Positions 35,100-49,839 of a stretch of DNA of 64,000 nt are shown in pieces. The DNA comes from Sparassis latifolia (taxonomy: Eukaryota; Basidiomycota; Agaricomycetes; Polyporales; Sparassidaceae): the NCBI GenBank assembly GCA_018466975.1, contig CM031557.1:310001-374000 (forward strand). The letters run 5' to 3'. Numbering within the stretch: position 1 is the stretch's first letter; every line of letters begins with the position of its first letter. The notes under the pieces were generated by a model. The model saw nothing but the letters and a program-made list of their open reading frames with translations. It was not told where the DNA came from and did no database searches. Position numbers and translations under genes: made by a program.

Positions 35100-35576
35100 T
35101 TAGCAATGCTTGCAGCGATAGCAATGAGTCTGGGGAGAAGTGTCCTTACAATCAGAGAAGATGAAAGTGCCTAAGCAAAGACAGGTGTTGCACTGCATTA
35201 GAACCCAATTGTCATATGGGCTAATCCTGGGATGATTCCAAATATACTCTGAGACAGTCAGCTTGTAGGACTCTGCCCATGCTCGCTTATACCTGGCCTT
35301 ATCCAAATTACCACCCGTTGCATCACCACAGCTGATGACATGATTCTGAGTGATTTCTTTCAAGAGAATAACCCTGGAGTGCCTGCTCAATGGGCTCAAA
35401 CTGACGAGAAGTTCACTTATAAGCAGGTCACCAACAGTGGCTCCTTCAATAAACATATGGCACACAAATCTAAAAAAGAAGAGAACTGCATTGATAGAAA
35501 ACAGCACTGACGCTATGAATGCTAAAACCCAGGAGCTTATAGCTAAACTGTGTGTATGTAAAAATGCTAATCTCAA
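35100..35576 (-). pseudogene. Unrecognised 158-codon frame, probably a relic
   Basis: Open minus-strand frame. A hydrophobic N-terminal third (VLAFIASVLFSINAVLFFF) may be read-through of an intron. The rest is balanced (SPLSRHSRVILLKEITQNHV, KARYKRAWAESYKLTVSEYI) and ends in a Cys-rich CYRCKHC. No family recognised. It sits immediately outside the left end of the large foldback element. Confidence 0.25.
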
Positions 35577-36185
35577 GTGGAGGGTGATGGAAAGATGATA
35601 TTATGTAGACCAAGTCTTCACCAGAAGCAGCCTTTAACATTGCAGAACTACAAGCTAGCAGCACAAATGTTGTCAGCATCTCTCAGGAGAGCTGTATCAG
35701 GTCTTCATAGACAACAAATTTGAAGAACTGTTACAAATTAGTGAATGCAAGGTCCCCACTTTGGGATACCCCATGTTTCCAGCTATTAGCTGAAACAGTT
35801 ACTGTTATATGTTGTTGCTAATTGCTGCAAAATGTGTGATTTGTCCATAGCCTTATCACATATCCCATATTTCTGCCTGGATGATTCATGACCTTGTATG
35901 ATCACATATAAAATTTTAATGAGATTGTATAGTGGGTACAGTCTCTTGTTCTTCCTTTGCCCAGCTTGTCCCTATAAATCATTACTTATCACATGGTGTC
36001 AGGAGATATAATGGGACTTTTCAGGCTAGGTTTTCACATTTTATTACTGCAAAATCTGCTATATATTGTAATCTTTCTACATTTGTAAAGACTATAAATG
36101 TAAATTTATAATACTAGCTTAAGCAATACTACATCTGATTATAGCCAGCCAGTAAAGAACATCTACCTTTAGCATTGATAACTAT

Positions 36186-39100
36186 TAGGCAATGGTACGG
36201 GTACTCCCGCTGGTGTCCAATGCTGTACCCGCACCTCCACCCGCTATTCACCCGTACCTGCAACCCAAGGGTTGCACGGGTGTGGGTTCAGCCACGGGTC
36301 TGTGCAGGTACCCATGGGTATGATACCCGCGATGGGTTTGGCTTATGAGAGGCAGCCGACAGAGCTACATTCTCGTGTACCCACAGAATCCTACTTGCAT
36401 TCAATGGCATCCCAGTTCTCTTCTAACTCTTCCTCCTCCCCATCTACATCAGCCATTACTGCTACAGCCTTTACATCCTGGTCCTTCACCAAGCCTAATA
36501 AGCTCCATGAGCCTAAGCAGAGGAGAGCACAGGTTGTCTGAGAGGAGAGACGGCTGTGAACATGTGAGAGTAGAAGCCGACCGCAGCTGAAAATCTGTTC
36601 AACATCGACAGATGTTGCTGATCCAAAAACATATCAGTTTAAGATTCCATCTGACTGAGATGGGAATGTACCTGGAATTGTTAGGTAGTCGAGGGCCATC
36701 TGCGAGAGATGAGGATATGTTGATCGGTGGCGATGCCACCACATCAGCACATCCTCCACATACTCCGGGTCGGTGCTCAGATATGCATCGAGCTCGTCTC
36801 AGAGCTCTGTGCGTTTAGGGGCCACCAGCGCAGGTATGTGATCAAAAATATTATGAGTCTTACCCTGTCGTAAACCGTTATACAACAAGCACACTGATAA
36901 GTAGAAAGACATACCTTAGCCTTAGACGGCTTCTCAGGACTCTGCATATCGGCACTGCTTGATGCACTCCTTGGTGCAGCATATGAACGTTCAAACTCCT
37001 CGTGCACCAGCTCCTCTGCAGTGTCGATCCACGCCTGCTGCCACTTCACCTGCTTAAAGTAGAATAGCTTGTGGCGAGGGTGTAATACTGTGAAGGCACA
37101 ATAATCTCATAAGTGAGCAGAATTTTGATGGCATCACTTACCCATTGCAATATGATACACCTCTGATGAATCCGTGAGTGTGTAGTACTTATTGAGTGTC
37201 TTCTTCGCAAGAGTAAGCGAGGCACAAATGGCAATGTTGAGATTGTCATCGAGGGAGTCGGTGGTTAGCCGTTCATCGATATGGTCCATCGCGGGGATGA
37301 TGGTCGCTAGATTTGGAGTCGCGTGAGAGAAGAATAGGGTAGCATCCTTCAAGATCTGAGGAAAAGAGTGAGACCGGCATATGCTGGCACTGTGATGTCA
37401 CACTTGTGACCTTACCTTCAGAACGTCGCACAGCTGGCTGGCGATTGTCCACTCCTCCTCCGACAATTCTAACTGCCGCAAACCCATCTCGCGATCTGCA
37501 GTGATCGTGTTGATCGCCCTTCGGTACTCGATGGCGAACACTAACATATTGTATGTTGAGTTCCAATGAGTCACGACATCCCGTGGCATGATTTGTTCGG
37601 CTAATTCTTCATCTTGCAGGCATTTGTACCATGCAGGCAGGATGATCGTGCTTGAGTGCACAATTTTGAATGCCAACTTGCGCAGCTAATGGATTATTGG
37701 TAAGCTCAAGGTATGGTTCATTTGCCTAGGCTCCCACCTTGATGAGAACTAGCTTCACAGGACGGACGTTCTCTGCAAGCGCATCACGGTCCTCTGCTGT
37801 GAAGTCGAGAAGGTCCTTCAACAGTTCCTCATCATCCACGTCATCATCCTCGTCACCTTCCCCCCCCTCGACGTGTTCTTCAAGATCTTTTGCCAATTCC
37901 ATAAGTTCGCATTCTGCTTCGCTCAGAACTTGATCGGTGTTCTTCTTCAGTACATCAAACTGTCACAGTAGAGCCTTGGCAACGAGGTTGACAATGTGCA
38001 GGAAGCAGCGGGTCCTGCTAGGCTGTCCTGTGAACTCCGACAGCAAGTCTGTAAGTTTATCTGTCATGGTGTCATTGGACGATGCATTATCAGCAGTCAG
38101 GCTGAGGATCTGTGCAGTGCTACAGGTAAGTGTGCCCATTCATGTGAGCATGATAGTGGCTGACCTTGTCTGATATTCCGAAGTCATCGAGGATCTTCGC
38201 AACCCGCTGGCCAGGTTCATCCCTGAATGCGACTGTATGCTGATCGTCAGCCCTTCTGGGTGCAAGACCCTGTGGCGTTATACACTCACCTGGGCAACTT
38301 CAACAACATCCAATACCATTGCTAACGGCTCGCCTTCCTGTTCAAGATGTACAGATACTGCTACGAATGCTTTATGGTTTGGAGACGTCCAAGCGTCAAT
38401 CGCGAAATTCAGATCGCCGCCATATTCCTGCATGTGAGTCAATCCAAGGTCATGATCAGAATATCTAATGTAGCTCATATGAAGTCTTACCTGCAGCATC
38501 TTTGTGATCCGCTTACGTGTTCTTGCAAACACCAGCTTGACATCTCACGAAACTGTGGACGGCGACGGAATGTAGTATTCTGGCCGTCCAGTCTTCATCA
38601 AAGATTGGAAGCCTTGGTCCTCAACTATCTTGAACGGACGCAAGCTCTTGGCCACCCAACGGACAATTTCGGCCCTAACGACATCAATCTTAGCTGTGGG
38701 TAACAGTATAAAGTGTGGACTGACTTCGTTTCCGTGCGCATGTGCTGTCAATGTGAGTATGTTACTTTTCCTTTACCTTTATGCTCAAATGCGGCTGTAA
38801 TTGACCCGTTCTCTAGGAGACTCTTGACTATAGATGTCCTTGCCTCATTTATATCCCTTGCTTTATCGGCTGCCATGACCGCGTCCTCTCCCCAGCAAGA
38901 CTTTGCATGCTTGCGAAGACCGCCCGTCAATTTCGCATCACTCGTGTCGAGGTAACGGTGCACGGTTTTCTTGCAGTGCTTTGCAGCACACTTGAATGTG
39001 TGTGCACGATGTCCATTGATATATTCGATGGCGGGAGTCGGTTCGAAAAACGCATAGATCGGTGATCTCCATTCCTCCATCAAGTCCTCTACAAGAGTTC

Positions 39101-39747
39101 TGAGCTTCTAATCTTCATTCAGATATTTCGTGGACTTACCGAGCTCAGCCTCCGAGTCGACATCATGATCTTTGGTCTTGACACCACCCTTGTTCTTTGT
39201 GCCACCCTTCTTGACACTGCCTTCAACATCGGAGCTGCGAATCTTGATGCAGTCATCCTCGTCTGGGACTGTCTCTACAGTTACCTTTTGGCTTTTTGAC
39301 TTTGCAGTGTCAGCAGATGGAGTGGAAGATGATTCTTTGCCATTAGCAGAAGCGGTCCCCTTCCTGCCTTCTTCATCGATGCGCGCCCACTTTGACACCT
39401 TATTCAAGCTGTCATCATGGGCGGCACACTTTGAAGTGCTCGGTTTCCATGCCAGAGATAAGTTCCGGTCCTTTTGAGTACTGAACTTCTTTCCGCGTGT
39501 CATAATGTGATGGCGAGGAGATTGAGGTACCGAACAAGATCTTTGCTGCAAGTCTCCATTATACTGTAAGATAATTACCATACATAGTAGTGCTATATAG
39601 TTCCAAGACAGTGGCTGTTCATCGTGTCATACCTGTGCCTACGGGTACGGGTCTCGGGCGGGTGCTTGAAAGGCAAACCCGTACCCATACCCATGAGGAC
39701 CTATACCCGCAACCCACACGGGAACCCATAACCCGTGCTCTTACCTA
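36186..39747 (-). mobile_element. hAT transposon (hAT-1), 3562 bp
   Basis: The ends read TAGGCAATGGTACGGGT and, inverted, TAGGTAAGAGCACGGGT. They are flanked by the 8-bp target duplication ATAACTAT at 36178-36185 and 39748-39755. Both ends have subterminal clusters of ACCCGTACCC-type repeats (36190-36335 and 39640-39740). The other arm of the host foldback element keeps the uninterrupted target (inverse strand, near 41140-41160), proving the insertion. Carries one transposase gene on the minus strand. Confidence 0.9.
36391..39503 (-). pseudogene. hAT transposase with BED zinc finger, nonsense-interrupted
   Basis: Multi-exon gene starting at 39503 (MTRGKKFST), first exons 39503-39140 and 39088-38777. 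A BED-type finger (FKCAAKHCKKTVHRYL ... LRKHAKSCWG) is followed by core segments NFAIDAWTSPNHKAFVAVSV, ILSLTADNASSNDTMTDKL, DVVTHWNSTYNMLVFAIEYR, VLHPRHKLFYFK and a C-terminal dimerisation region (LSQMALDYLTIPATSVDVEQ, then IFSCGRLLL), ending at 36391. Introns remain canonical. Two in-frame TGA codons (38545-38547, after PSPSTVS; 37963-37965, after VAKALL) interrupt otherwise conserved sequence at positions where CGA (Arg) would fit. The transposase is therefore probably inactive; the family assignment itself is firm. Confidence 0.85.
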
Positions 39748-40671
39748 ATAACTATTGTCTTATTAGTACACTAGTATTGAATTCTTATTATTACACCAGA
39801 CATAAACAATGAATTTTATTAAAATGTTAGTTAGAATAGTGCTTGTAGTAATAAGCAACTAAAGTAATGGTAACAGACTGTAATTCAGATAGTTAGAATA
39901 CTATTATATTATAATATAAATCAGTTCATTATAGTCATTATATTCTTTCTTCACACCTTTCCATACTTTGAATTTATGGGCTAAGACATTTAGTGGACTG
40001 TTCCATACTTATTTAAAATTGTAGTAGATCTTTTATGATTAGATCACCTAGCTTCAATATAATCTATAGCATATTATACCTACAAGACTTTCAAGTGCTG
40101 ATACATTTAGCGCATCAAAGTACGTTGATAACCTACTATGAAATGATTTAATTTATGAGATAGTTCAATGGAAGAATTGTTATATGGGATGTCCCACTAG
40201 ACTAGTAATATCTCATGATGTCAAAAATACATAAGAACATCCCACTATTAACTAAAAATGCACTTTTGAGCTATTGCATGTCTATTATTACAAGTTTTAG
40301 TCTACTAGTCTGCTGTTAAACTCTTGCTTTTATGAAATTTAATTATATAAAGTACTTTTAGCTACACTTTAGGTAAAGTGAGATATCCTACTTGAAGACT
40401 ATCACATAGTATATTTATAAATTTATCTTGTGATGTTAAAAACACTGTATTACTTCGGAAATGAGATTTACTTATAAGCTAATAGTTTGTCATTTTGTAG
40501 TTTATAAAACACTTCTGTCAGACTTATATGATTAAGCATAATATGCTATAGTAGTTAATAAGAATAAAGATTGTTTGCTTATCTATGGATATTCCACAAT
40601 GCAAACTGTTGTTTAATAAATATATTTGTTCTTGTATGTAACATAATTTGTCTGCAGGTTCATTAGAATGT

Positions 40672-40910
40672 TCTGTTAAATGGCATACTATTTAAGTTGA
40701 CTACTTGAAGAACTTGTATGTCTCTATCTATTACACAAATCAAACTAACCTAGTGTGAGATCAAACATACAGCATTTAACATTGATTTTCTTCAACTTTC
40801 ATTCTTAATATGGAGCAAAAGGATAATAGCAGCAATCTGTGTAATAAATAGAGACATACAAGTTCTTCAAGTAGTCTATTCAACTTAAACAGTATGCCAT
40901 TTAACAGAAC
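40672..40910. repeat. Inner hairpin of the foldback spacer
   Basis: GTTCTGTTAAATGGCATACT near 40672 and AACTTGTATGTCTCTAT near 40725 recur inverted at about 40840-40910, forming ~70-bp arms around a ~100-bp loop. Confidence 0.6.
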
Positions 40911-41349
40911 AATGTTTTAGCCTATAAATTCAAAGTATGGAAAGGTGTAAAGAAAGAATATGATGACTATAATGAACTGATTTATATTATAATATAATAG
41001 TATTCTAACTATCTGAATTACAGTCTGTCACCATTACTTTAGTTGCTTATTACTACAAGCACTATTCTAACTAACATTTTAATAAAATTCATTGTTTATG
41101 TCTGGTGTAATAATAAGAATTCAATACTAGTGTACTAATAAGATAATAGTTATCAATGCTAAAGGTAGATGTTCTTTACTGGCTGGCTATAATCAGATGT
41201 AGTATTGCTTAAGCTAGTATTATAAATTTACATCCATAGTCTTTACAAATGTAGAAAGATTACAATATATAGCAGATTTTGCAGTAATAAAATGTGAAAA
41301 CCTAGCCTGAAAAGTCCCATTATATCTCCTGACACCATGTGATAAGTAA

Positions 41350-41991
41350 TGTTACGCAGCAGCGAAACACGAGCATCAAGTCGAGTTGTCACGAGACAAG
41401 GTCTTAGTCTAAGACACAAGTCCGTTCAAGTGACACTTCTGGCGATGTCCTCGCACTGAAGGTCGATCAGAGTTCGTTCTTATGACTCGTAGTAGCTGTC
41501 TGCTACTAACGGTTGATTTCAGTCAAAGGCAAGTGAAAAGCTGGTTTAATGGTAACCAGGTCGAGATGGGGATCCAGCTCGACAAGGTCGTCTACTTATA
41601 CAAAAGGTATCCGCAGTACTACGCAGTAATGCGAGATCGTTCATTGGCTAGATAAGATGAAACGATATCTGGGCAAGGTAACAGCGAGGAAGTAATATGT
41701 ATGAGAAAGCTGAGTAAGGTCGTGAGAGATAATCAGTACTAATGGGGATAACGAGTCGTGTATCAGAACGAGGTAAAGATGAGGCATACATGCACGTCTT
41801 GCATGTGCGATAAGAAGAAGGTCCGAAGTTGGATCTGGTGTAACCCTAGACTAGGAGTTCTGGACATCTGGATAAAGAATCGGAGGTTGCGCTCCAATGA
41901 GTCACGTGTTGGATCACGTGGTCTGGTAACGTAAAGGGAACAAAGAAAAGAAAAAGGTAAAGACGCGCCACAAGTGAGGAGCATTGTAACA
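41350..41991 (-). repeat. 3' LTR of the chromovirus
   Basis: 642 bp, TGTTAC...GTAACA. Differs from the other LTR at 12 positions by eye, all transitions, no indels. Confidence 0.92.
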
Positions 41992-42041
41992 TCAGCTCCC
42001 GTCTAACGTTTCTTGTCCCACAAGAAATATTGTGATCTTCA

Positions 42042-42782
42042 TCATCGTCGGGGGCAGTTGCGGACATAATGATCTCCTCCACATCTGTAGCATGTCCGCC
42101 GGCTGGTTCGTGATCCTTGTTCGGGGATACGCCCATCCCTGTAGGGATGACTGCGACACGAAGAAGTGGATGCGGTCGAGAAAGATGGTTGGGATGACGG
42201 AGATCGTCCACTGGGTACATGTGAACGAGGAGGGCGAGGTCGAACGGGAATTGGTTCTGGCGACGAGCGAGGAGTGGATGCGGGTATTCCATTAGTGGTG
42301 TATCCGAGGATGTGTCCGATGTCTTTGTCCCCATGCTCCCTCCAAATCTCCTGTGCTGTATGAGTGACCGTACTGTGCATCAGCGACCAGACTTGGTCGA
42401 CTCTGGTTCGGGCTCTACTCGTCCTTTCTTCTGCTGCGATGAGCTCTTGTCTAGCCGTCTGCATCCACTCGACCATTTCTAATGCTCGTTGCATGGAAAC
42501 CACCGCTTGTCGATCTTGCGGGCGATTTCGTAAGGCGACAAGGATATCTGTGAAGTCGACAGGAACACGGATAGCCGAGATCAGACATGTGGCAAATTCT
42601 TGTTCGTCCGATGTGTGACTGAGTTCGATAGAAGGTGAGGGCGATGAGGTGCGGATAAAGGGTGTCTGTGCTTGAGAGGGTACTCCATTGACAAGCGTAG
42701 GCGATGCGGGTATACTCATAATTGTGGAGGCGACTTCAGCGAGTATATTGTGAACAAGGTCATCTATAGCGGAAGTGGGCAT
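42042..42782 (-). CDS. Chromovirus accessory ORF: 246-aa protein with zinc knuckle
   Basis: Intact frame from an ATG at 42782 to a TGA 50 bases before the 3' LTR, same strand as gag-pol and after pol. N-terminal half helical (IDDLVHNILAEVASTIMSIP, VVSMQRALEMVEWMQTARQE); then a Ser/Pro/Arg-rich segment (PEPIPVRPRPPRSHVPSGRS); then a C-terminal CYRCGGDHYVRNC, a knuckle of spacing Cx2Cx3Hx4C, one residue shorter than the retroviral Cx2Cx4Hx4C. It is separate from the gag frame, which has its own knuckle. It could be a second nucleic-acid-binding protein or a relocated gag fragment; the N-terminal region does not obviously match this element's gag. Unlike pol, it has no stop codon. Confidence 0.75.
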   Translation of the reverse strand: MPTSAIDDLVHNILAEVASTIMSIPASPTLVNGVPSQAQTPFIRTSSPSPSIELSHTSDEQEFATCLISAIRVPVDFTDILVALRNRPQDRQAVVSMQRALEMVEWMQTARQELIAAEERTSRARTRVDQVWSLMHSTVTHTAQEIWREHGDKDIGHILGYTTNGIPASTPRSSPEPIPVRPRPPRSHVPSGRSPSSQPSFSTASTSSCRSHPYRDGRIPEQGSRTSRRTCYRCGGDHYVRNCPRR

Positions 42783-42808
42783 TGATGATATGTCGTTTTC
42801 TCCTCCTT

Positions 42809-42958
42809 TTATACCTTTCGGTCATTAAGGGGATCGCGGTTATCTGTGATGTGAAATAGAATGTCATGGATCCGGGTAATAATCAAATAGATGAAAATCC
42901 ATTGGACGATAAAGAGTATTCCCACAGAGATAAGAGCTGCCTGATCAGTTCCAGGCAT
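42809..42958 (-). CDS. Chromovirus accessory ORF: 49-aa single-pass membrane peptide
   Basis: ATG at 42958, TAA at 42809. Starts MPGTDQAALISVG, then a hydrophobic helix (GILFIVQWIFIYLIIT), then a polar tail (RIHDILFHITDNRDPLNDRK). The ATG lies inside the last 14 bases of the preceding tiny ORF (stop 42945), and its stop is 26 bases before the zinc-knuckle ORF. Short for a gene, but composition, the overlap and the position argue against chance. No family known to me. Confidence 0.5.
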   Translation of the reverse strand: MPGTDQAALISVGILFIVQWIFIYLIITRIHDILFHITDNRDPLNDRKV

Positions 42959-43121
42959 CGTTCTGCTCACCCCAGCCATTAGCGTGTGGGCTGTCTCGCG
43001 TGAAGAGTGTGTGTTCGATAAGTCGTCTGATAAGGATTTGATGGACGATCCAAAGAAAAGTGAGGGTTGTGCAGTGGAGGACAGTTAGAAAGATGATGAG
43101 GAAAACTGTCATGGTAGTCAT
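42945..43121 (-). CDS. Chromovirus accessory ORF: 58-aa single-pass membrane peptide
   Basis: ATG at 43121, 17 bases after the pol/chromodomain stop (43139). N-terminal membrane helix (MTVFLIIFLTVLHCTTLTFL, then WIVHQILI), followed by RRLIEHTLFTRD and an Asn/Gly/Glu-rich end (ANGWGEQNDAWN). Stop TGA at 42945-42947. Signal-anchor-like topology is inferred. With the 49-aa and 246-aa frames it forms a close-packed 3' cassette. Confidence 0.5.
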   Translation of the reverse strand: MTTMTVFLIIFLTVLHCTTLTFLWIVHQILIRRLIEHTLFTRDSPHANGWGEQNDAWN

Positions 43122-43138
43122 TCCGGGTTTCTTCTCCT

Positions 43139-43633
43139 CTACTGGATTCCCCTGGTCCTTTTATATGCATCGAGGATTCGCTTGGCATTCTGTAAATTGT
43201 GGGTAGGTTCACACGAGTTTTCCGCTGAAGAATATCCCTTCCACTTGACTAAGTACCTCAGATGACCTCGGTACGTCTTGTGATTCAGGATGGCTTCGAC
43301 TTCGTACTCTTCTTCGTTATCAACGACATCAGGTGGTGGGTTCACATAATTCAGACCATGTATGTTGTTTTCGCGATAAGGAGATAGAAGGGCAGCGTGG
43401 AATACGGAATGAACTCGCCAGGTCTTCGGGAGTTTGAGACGATAGTTGGCTGGTCCGATGACTTCGACAATTTCGAATGGCCCCTCACGCTTTGGTGCTA
43501 TCTTGCGCGAGGCGTAATTGACCTTCAGGTTCCTCGAGTCTAGCCAGACCTTCTGTCCTAGTGTAAACTTGGCAGTGCTTCTATCCTTGTCTGACTGGAA
43601 TGTTCGGTCGGAAATACGCCATCTGTTGTCCCA
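43139..43633 (-). pseudogene. Integrase C-terminal region and chromodomain, out of frame
   Basis: Open for 164 codons to a TAG at 43139, but preceded by a TGA (43634-43636) and not in frame with the upstream integrase. Contains the integrase C-terminal beta-barrel ([59 protein letters not shown]) and a chromodomain ([37 protein letters not shown]), which marks the element as a chromovirus; the domain is expected to target integration to heterochromatin. Confidence 0.85.
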
Positions 43634-43647
43634 TCATGGGGAATGGG

Positions 43648-44652
<1,005 letters not shown>

Positions 44653-46164
44653 TCACACAAATAGTGCGTTGGGTAAAAGAATGTGATCTTTGTTGTCACT
44701 TTCACTGTCATCGAGTCCGTTACGACGAGATAGCGCATCAGATTGGATCATCTGAGTGCCAGGGACATGGATGAGGTGAAGATCAAATTGTGATAATTTG
44801 AGACTCCATCGTGCTTGTCGGCGGTTTAACTTCTGAGCTGTACGGAAGTACATGAGGTTCTTGTGATCACTGCGAACTTCGACGGGATGGGGAGAGCCTT
44901 CAAGATAATGGCACCATTCAGTGAGGGCTCGAATGATTCCGAGGAGTTCGCGGTCGTAGCTTTCGTAGTTCCGTTCAGCTGGATTGAGCATCTGTGAAAT
45001 GTAGGCACAAGGATGGAGGTCTCCATTGATGTCAGCTTGGCATAAAACTGCACCCGTAGCAAACTTGGAAGCGTCGGATTCAACAATAAAGGGTTTTGCC
45101 TTGTCAGGTAGTAACAGTACTGGGGCAGTACTGAATCGTTGCTTCAATGTGTCGAAAGCTGTCTGACATTCTGTCGTCCATTCAAAAGGTGGAGATCCAG
45201 CGGCAGTGCGCGTAAGATTCGTCAATGGTTTGGCAATATCCGAGAAGTTGGCAATAAACTTCCGATAAAAGTTTCCAAACCCTAGGAAAGAGCGAACACC
45301 TTTTACCGTGCTTGGTTCAGGCCATTCTGCAATTCCTTTAAGTTTGATAGGGTCCATGCCAATGTAGTTTTCTCGAATGATCATGCCTAGGAATTCGACT
45401 TCTTTAACGTCAAAGAAACACTTTTTCAGTTTAAGGAATAAGTTGTTGTCTTTGAGTCGTTGGAGTACGCGTCGGGTTCGAACGTGATGTTCTTCCAAAT
45501 CATTTGAGAAGATGAGGATATCATCCATGTAAATGACTATCCATCCCTCATCGATCATGTCCTTGAAGAGTGCGTTCATCATCATTTGGAAAGTCGCCGG
45601 GGAGTTGCAGAGTCCAAAGAACATGACCATAGGTTCAAAAAGTCCGCGATTTGTCTTAAATGCGCCCTTCCATTGGTCACCATCTTTGATTCTGACATTG
45701 TTATATCCGGAGCGTAAATCCATTTTCGTAAAGATCGATGCACCTTTGAATTGATCCATAAGGTCAGAAATGAGCGGGAGAGGATAGGTGTTTTTCACCG
45801 TCCCTTCATTCAGGTATCGGTAATCCTGACAGGGACGTAGTGCTCCATCTTTCTTTCCTACAAAGAAAAATGGTGAAGCCATGGGAGATTTCGACGGTCG
45901 AATGTATCCTTTTTGCAGATTTTCTTTCAGAAAATCATCCATCGCTCCTTGTTCTTTGAGCGATAACGGATAGACTTTACAGTCACGTGGAATAAAATCG
46001 GGTTTCAAGTCAATGGCGTGGTCCCAAGGCCTGGTTTCTGGAAAGCGTTCAGCTGCTTTCTTTTCAAAAACGGACTTCAAATCGTGGAGGTAGTTGGGGA
46101 CCAACTCCTCAACAATTTTGGGTTTGTCTACAGCTGATGCTTCCTTGTGTGCCTGTTGTGCCAA
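44653..46164 (-). pseudogene. Chromovirus reverse transcriptase and RNase H
   Basis: RT motifs in order: [54 protein letters not shown], catalytic [24 protein letters not shown]. RNase [59 protein letters not shown]. Catalytic residues look intact. The frame is part of one pol reading frame with the protease, separated from it by a TGA at 46228-46230 and from integrase by a TGA at 44653-44655. Confidence 0.9.
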
Positions 46165-46227
46165 TTCTTGTAATTTACTGGATGGTTTGTAAAAGACCGT
46201 ATTCTGTGCATTACAGAATAATGGGGA

Positions 46228-48374
<2,147 letters not shown>

Positions 48375-48745
48375 ATCCAGCGTGAATAAATTCTCCTGTG
48401 TGACCTACGTCTACACGTAGACTGCACACCATCCTTAACTAAGTGGGTTCGTTCGTCGTCGGCTAACAAGCCCGTAGAGTGTCTTCTGTCTTCAAACTGA
48501 TACACCTATTTGCTGATTGCTCGAGTGATTACCTCAGCCTCCTCGGCCTATTGGTCTCTCAGACAGACCCCTCTCCAAAGATGAGTGATCAGTCTATCCC
48601 TTCAGCTACCTCGATTATAGAGTAATCTCAAACGGTGCTTTAGCAATCGAATCGGGTGTATCGTTCAGTCTTCAAGGTTCGGTCCGGTCGGTAGTTCGTT
48701 GTTAGACTCTAGGAAGTCACAGAGAGTAATAAGATCTCGACCTAA

Positions 48746-49387
48746 TGTTACGCGGCAGCAAAACACGAGCGTCAAGTCGAGTTGTCACGAGACAAGGTCT
48801 TAGTCTAAGACACAAGTCCGTTCAAGTGACACTTCTGGCGATGTCCTCACACTGAAGGTCGATCAGAGTTTGTTCTTATGACTCGTAGTAGCTGTCTGCT
48901 ACTAACGGTCAATTTCAGTCAAAGGCAAGTGAAAAGCTGGTTTAATGGTAACCAGGTCGAGATGGGGATCCAGCTCGACAAGGTCGTCTACTTATACAAA
49001 AGGTATCCGCAGTACTACGCAGTAATGCGAGATCGTTCATTGGCTAGATAAGGTGAAACGATATCTGGGCAAGGTAACAGCGAGGAAGTAATATGTATGA
49101 GAAAGCTGAGTAAGGTCGTGAGAGATAATCAGTACTAATGGGGATAACGAGTCGTGTATCAGAACGAGGTAAAGATGAGGCATACATGCACGTCTTGCAT
49201 GTGCGATAAGAAGAAGGTCCGGAGTTGGATCCGGTGTAACCCTAGACTAGGAGTTCTGGACATCTGGATAAAGAATCGGAGGTTGCGCTCCAATGAGTCA
49301 CGTGTTGGATCACGTGGTCTGGTAACGTAAAGGGAACAAAGAAAAGAAAAAGGTAAAGATGCGCCACAAGTGAGGAGCGTTGTAACA
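48746..49387 (-). repeat. 5' LTR of the chromovirus
   Basis: 642 bp, same length as the 3' LTR. Should contain the promoter on the minus strand; no unambiguous TATA box was placed. Confidence 0.92.
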
Positions 49388-49839
49388 AGTAATAATTTAT
49401 AGGGACAAGCTGGGCAAAGGAAGAACAAGAGACTGTACCCACTATATAATCTCATTAAAATTTTATATGTGATCATACAAGGTTATGGATCCTCCAGACA
49501 GAAATATGGGATATGTGATAAGGCTACGGACAGATCACACATTTTGCAGCAATTAGCAACAACATATAACAGTAACTGTTTCAGCTAATAGCTGGAAACA
49601 TGGGGTATTCCAAAGTGTTTAAACCAGTTTTAATAAATGATTAGTTTGGCATTCAGTGAAGTAGCATCTTTGTGGATCTCACCCTGTAGGGCATAGTTTC
49701 CTGCCATTACTGTTCAACCAAGATGAGCACACTAATTTCCATCCTCTCCAGAGTGGCTTGACAGTGCTACCACACCTCATGCAAAACTAAGTGGAGGTGC
49801 AATAAAACAGATAATCAGTAAACTAAGGTTGGCATACAG

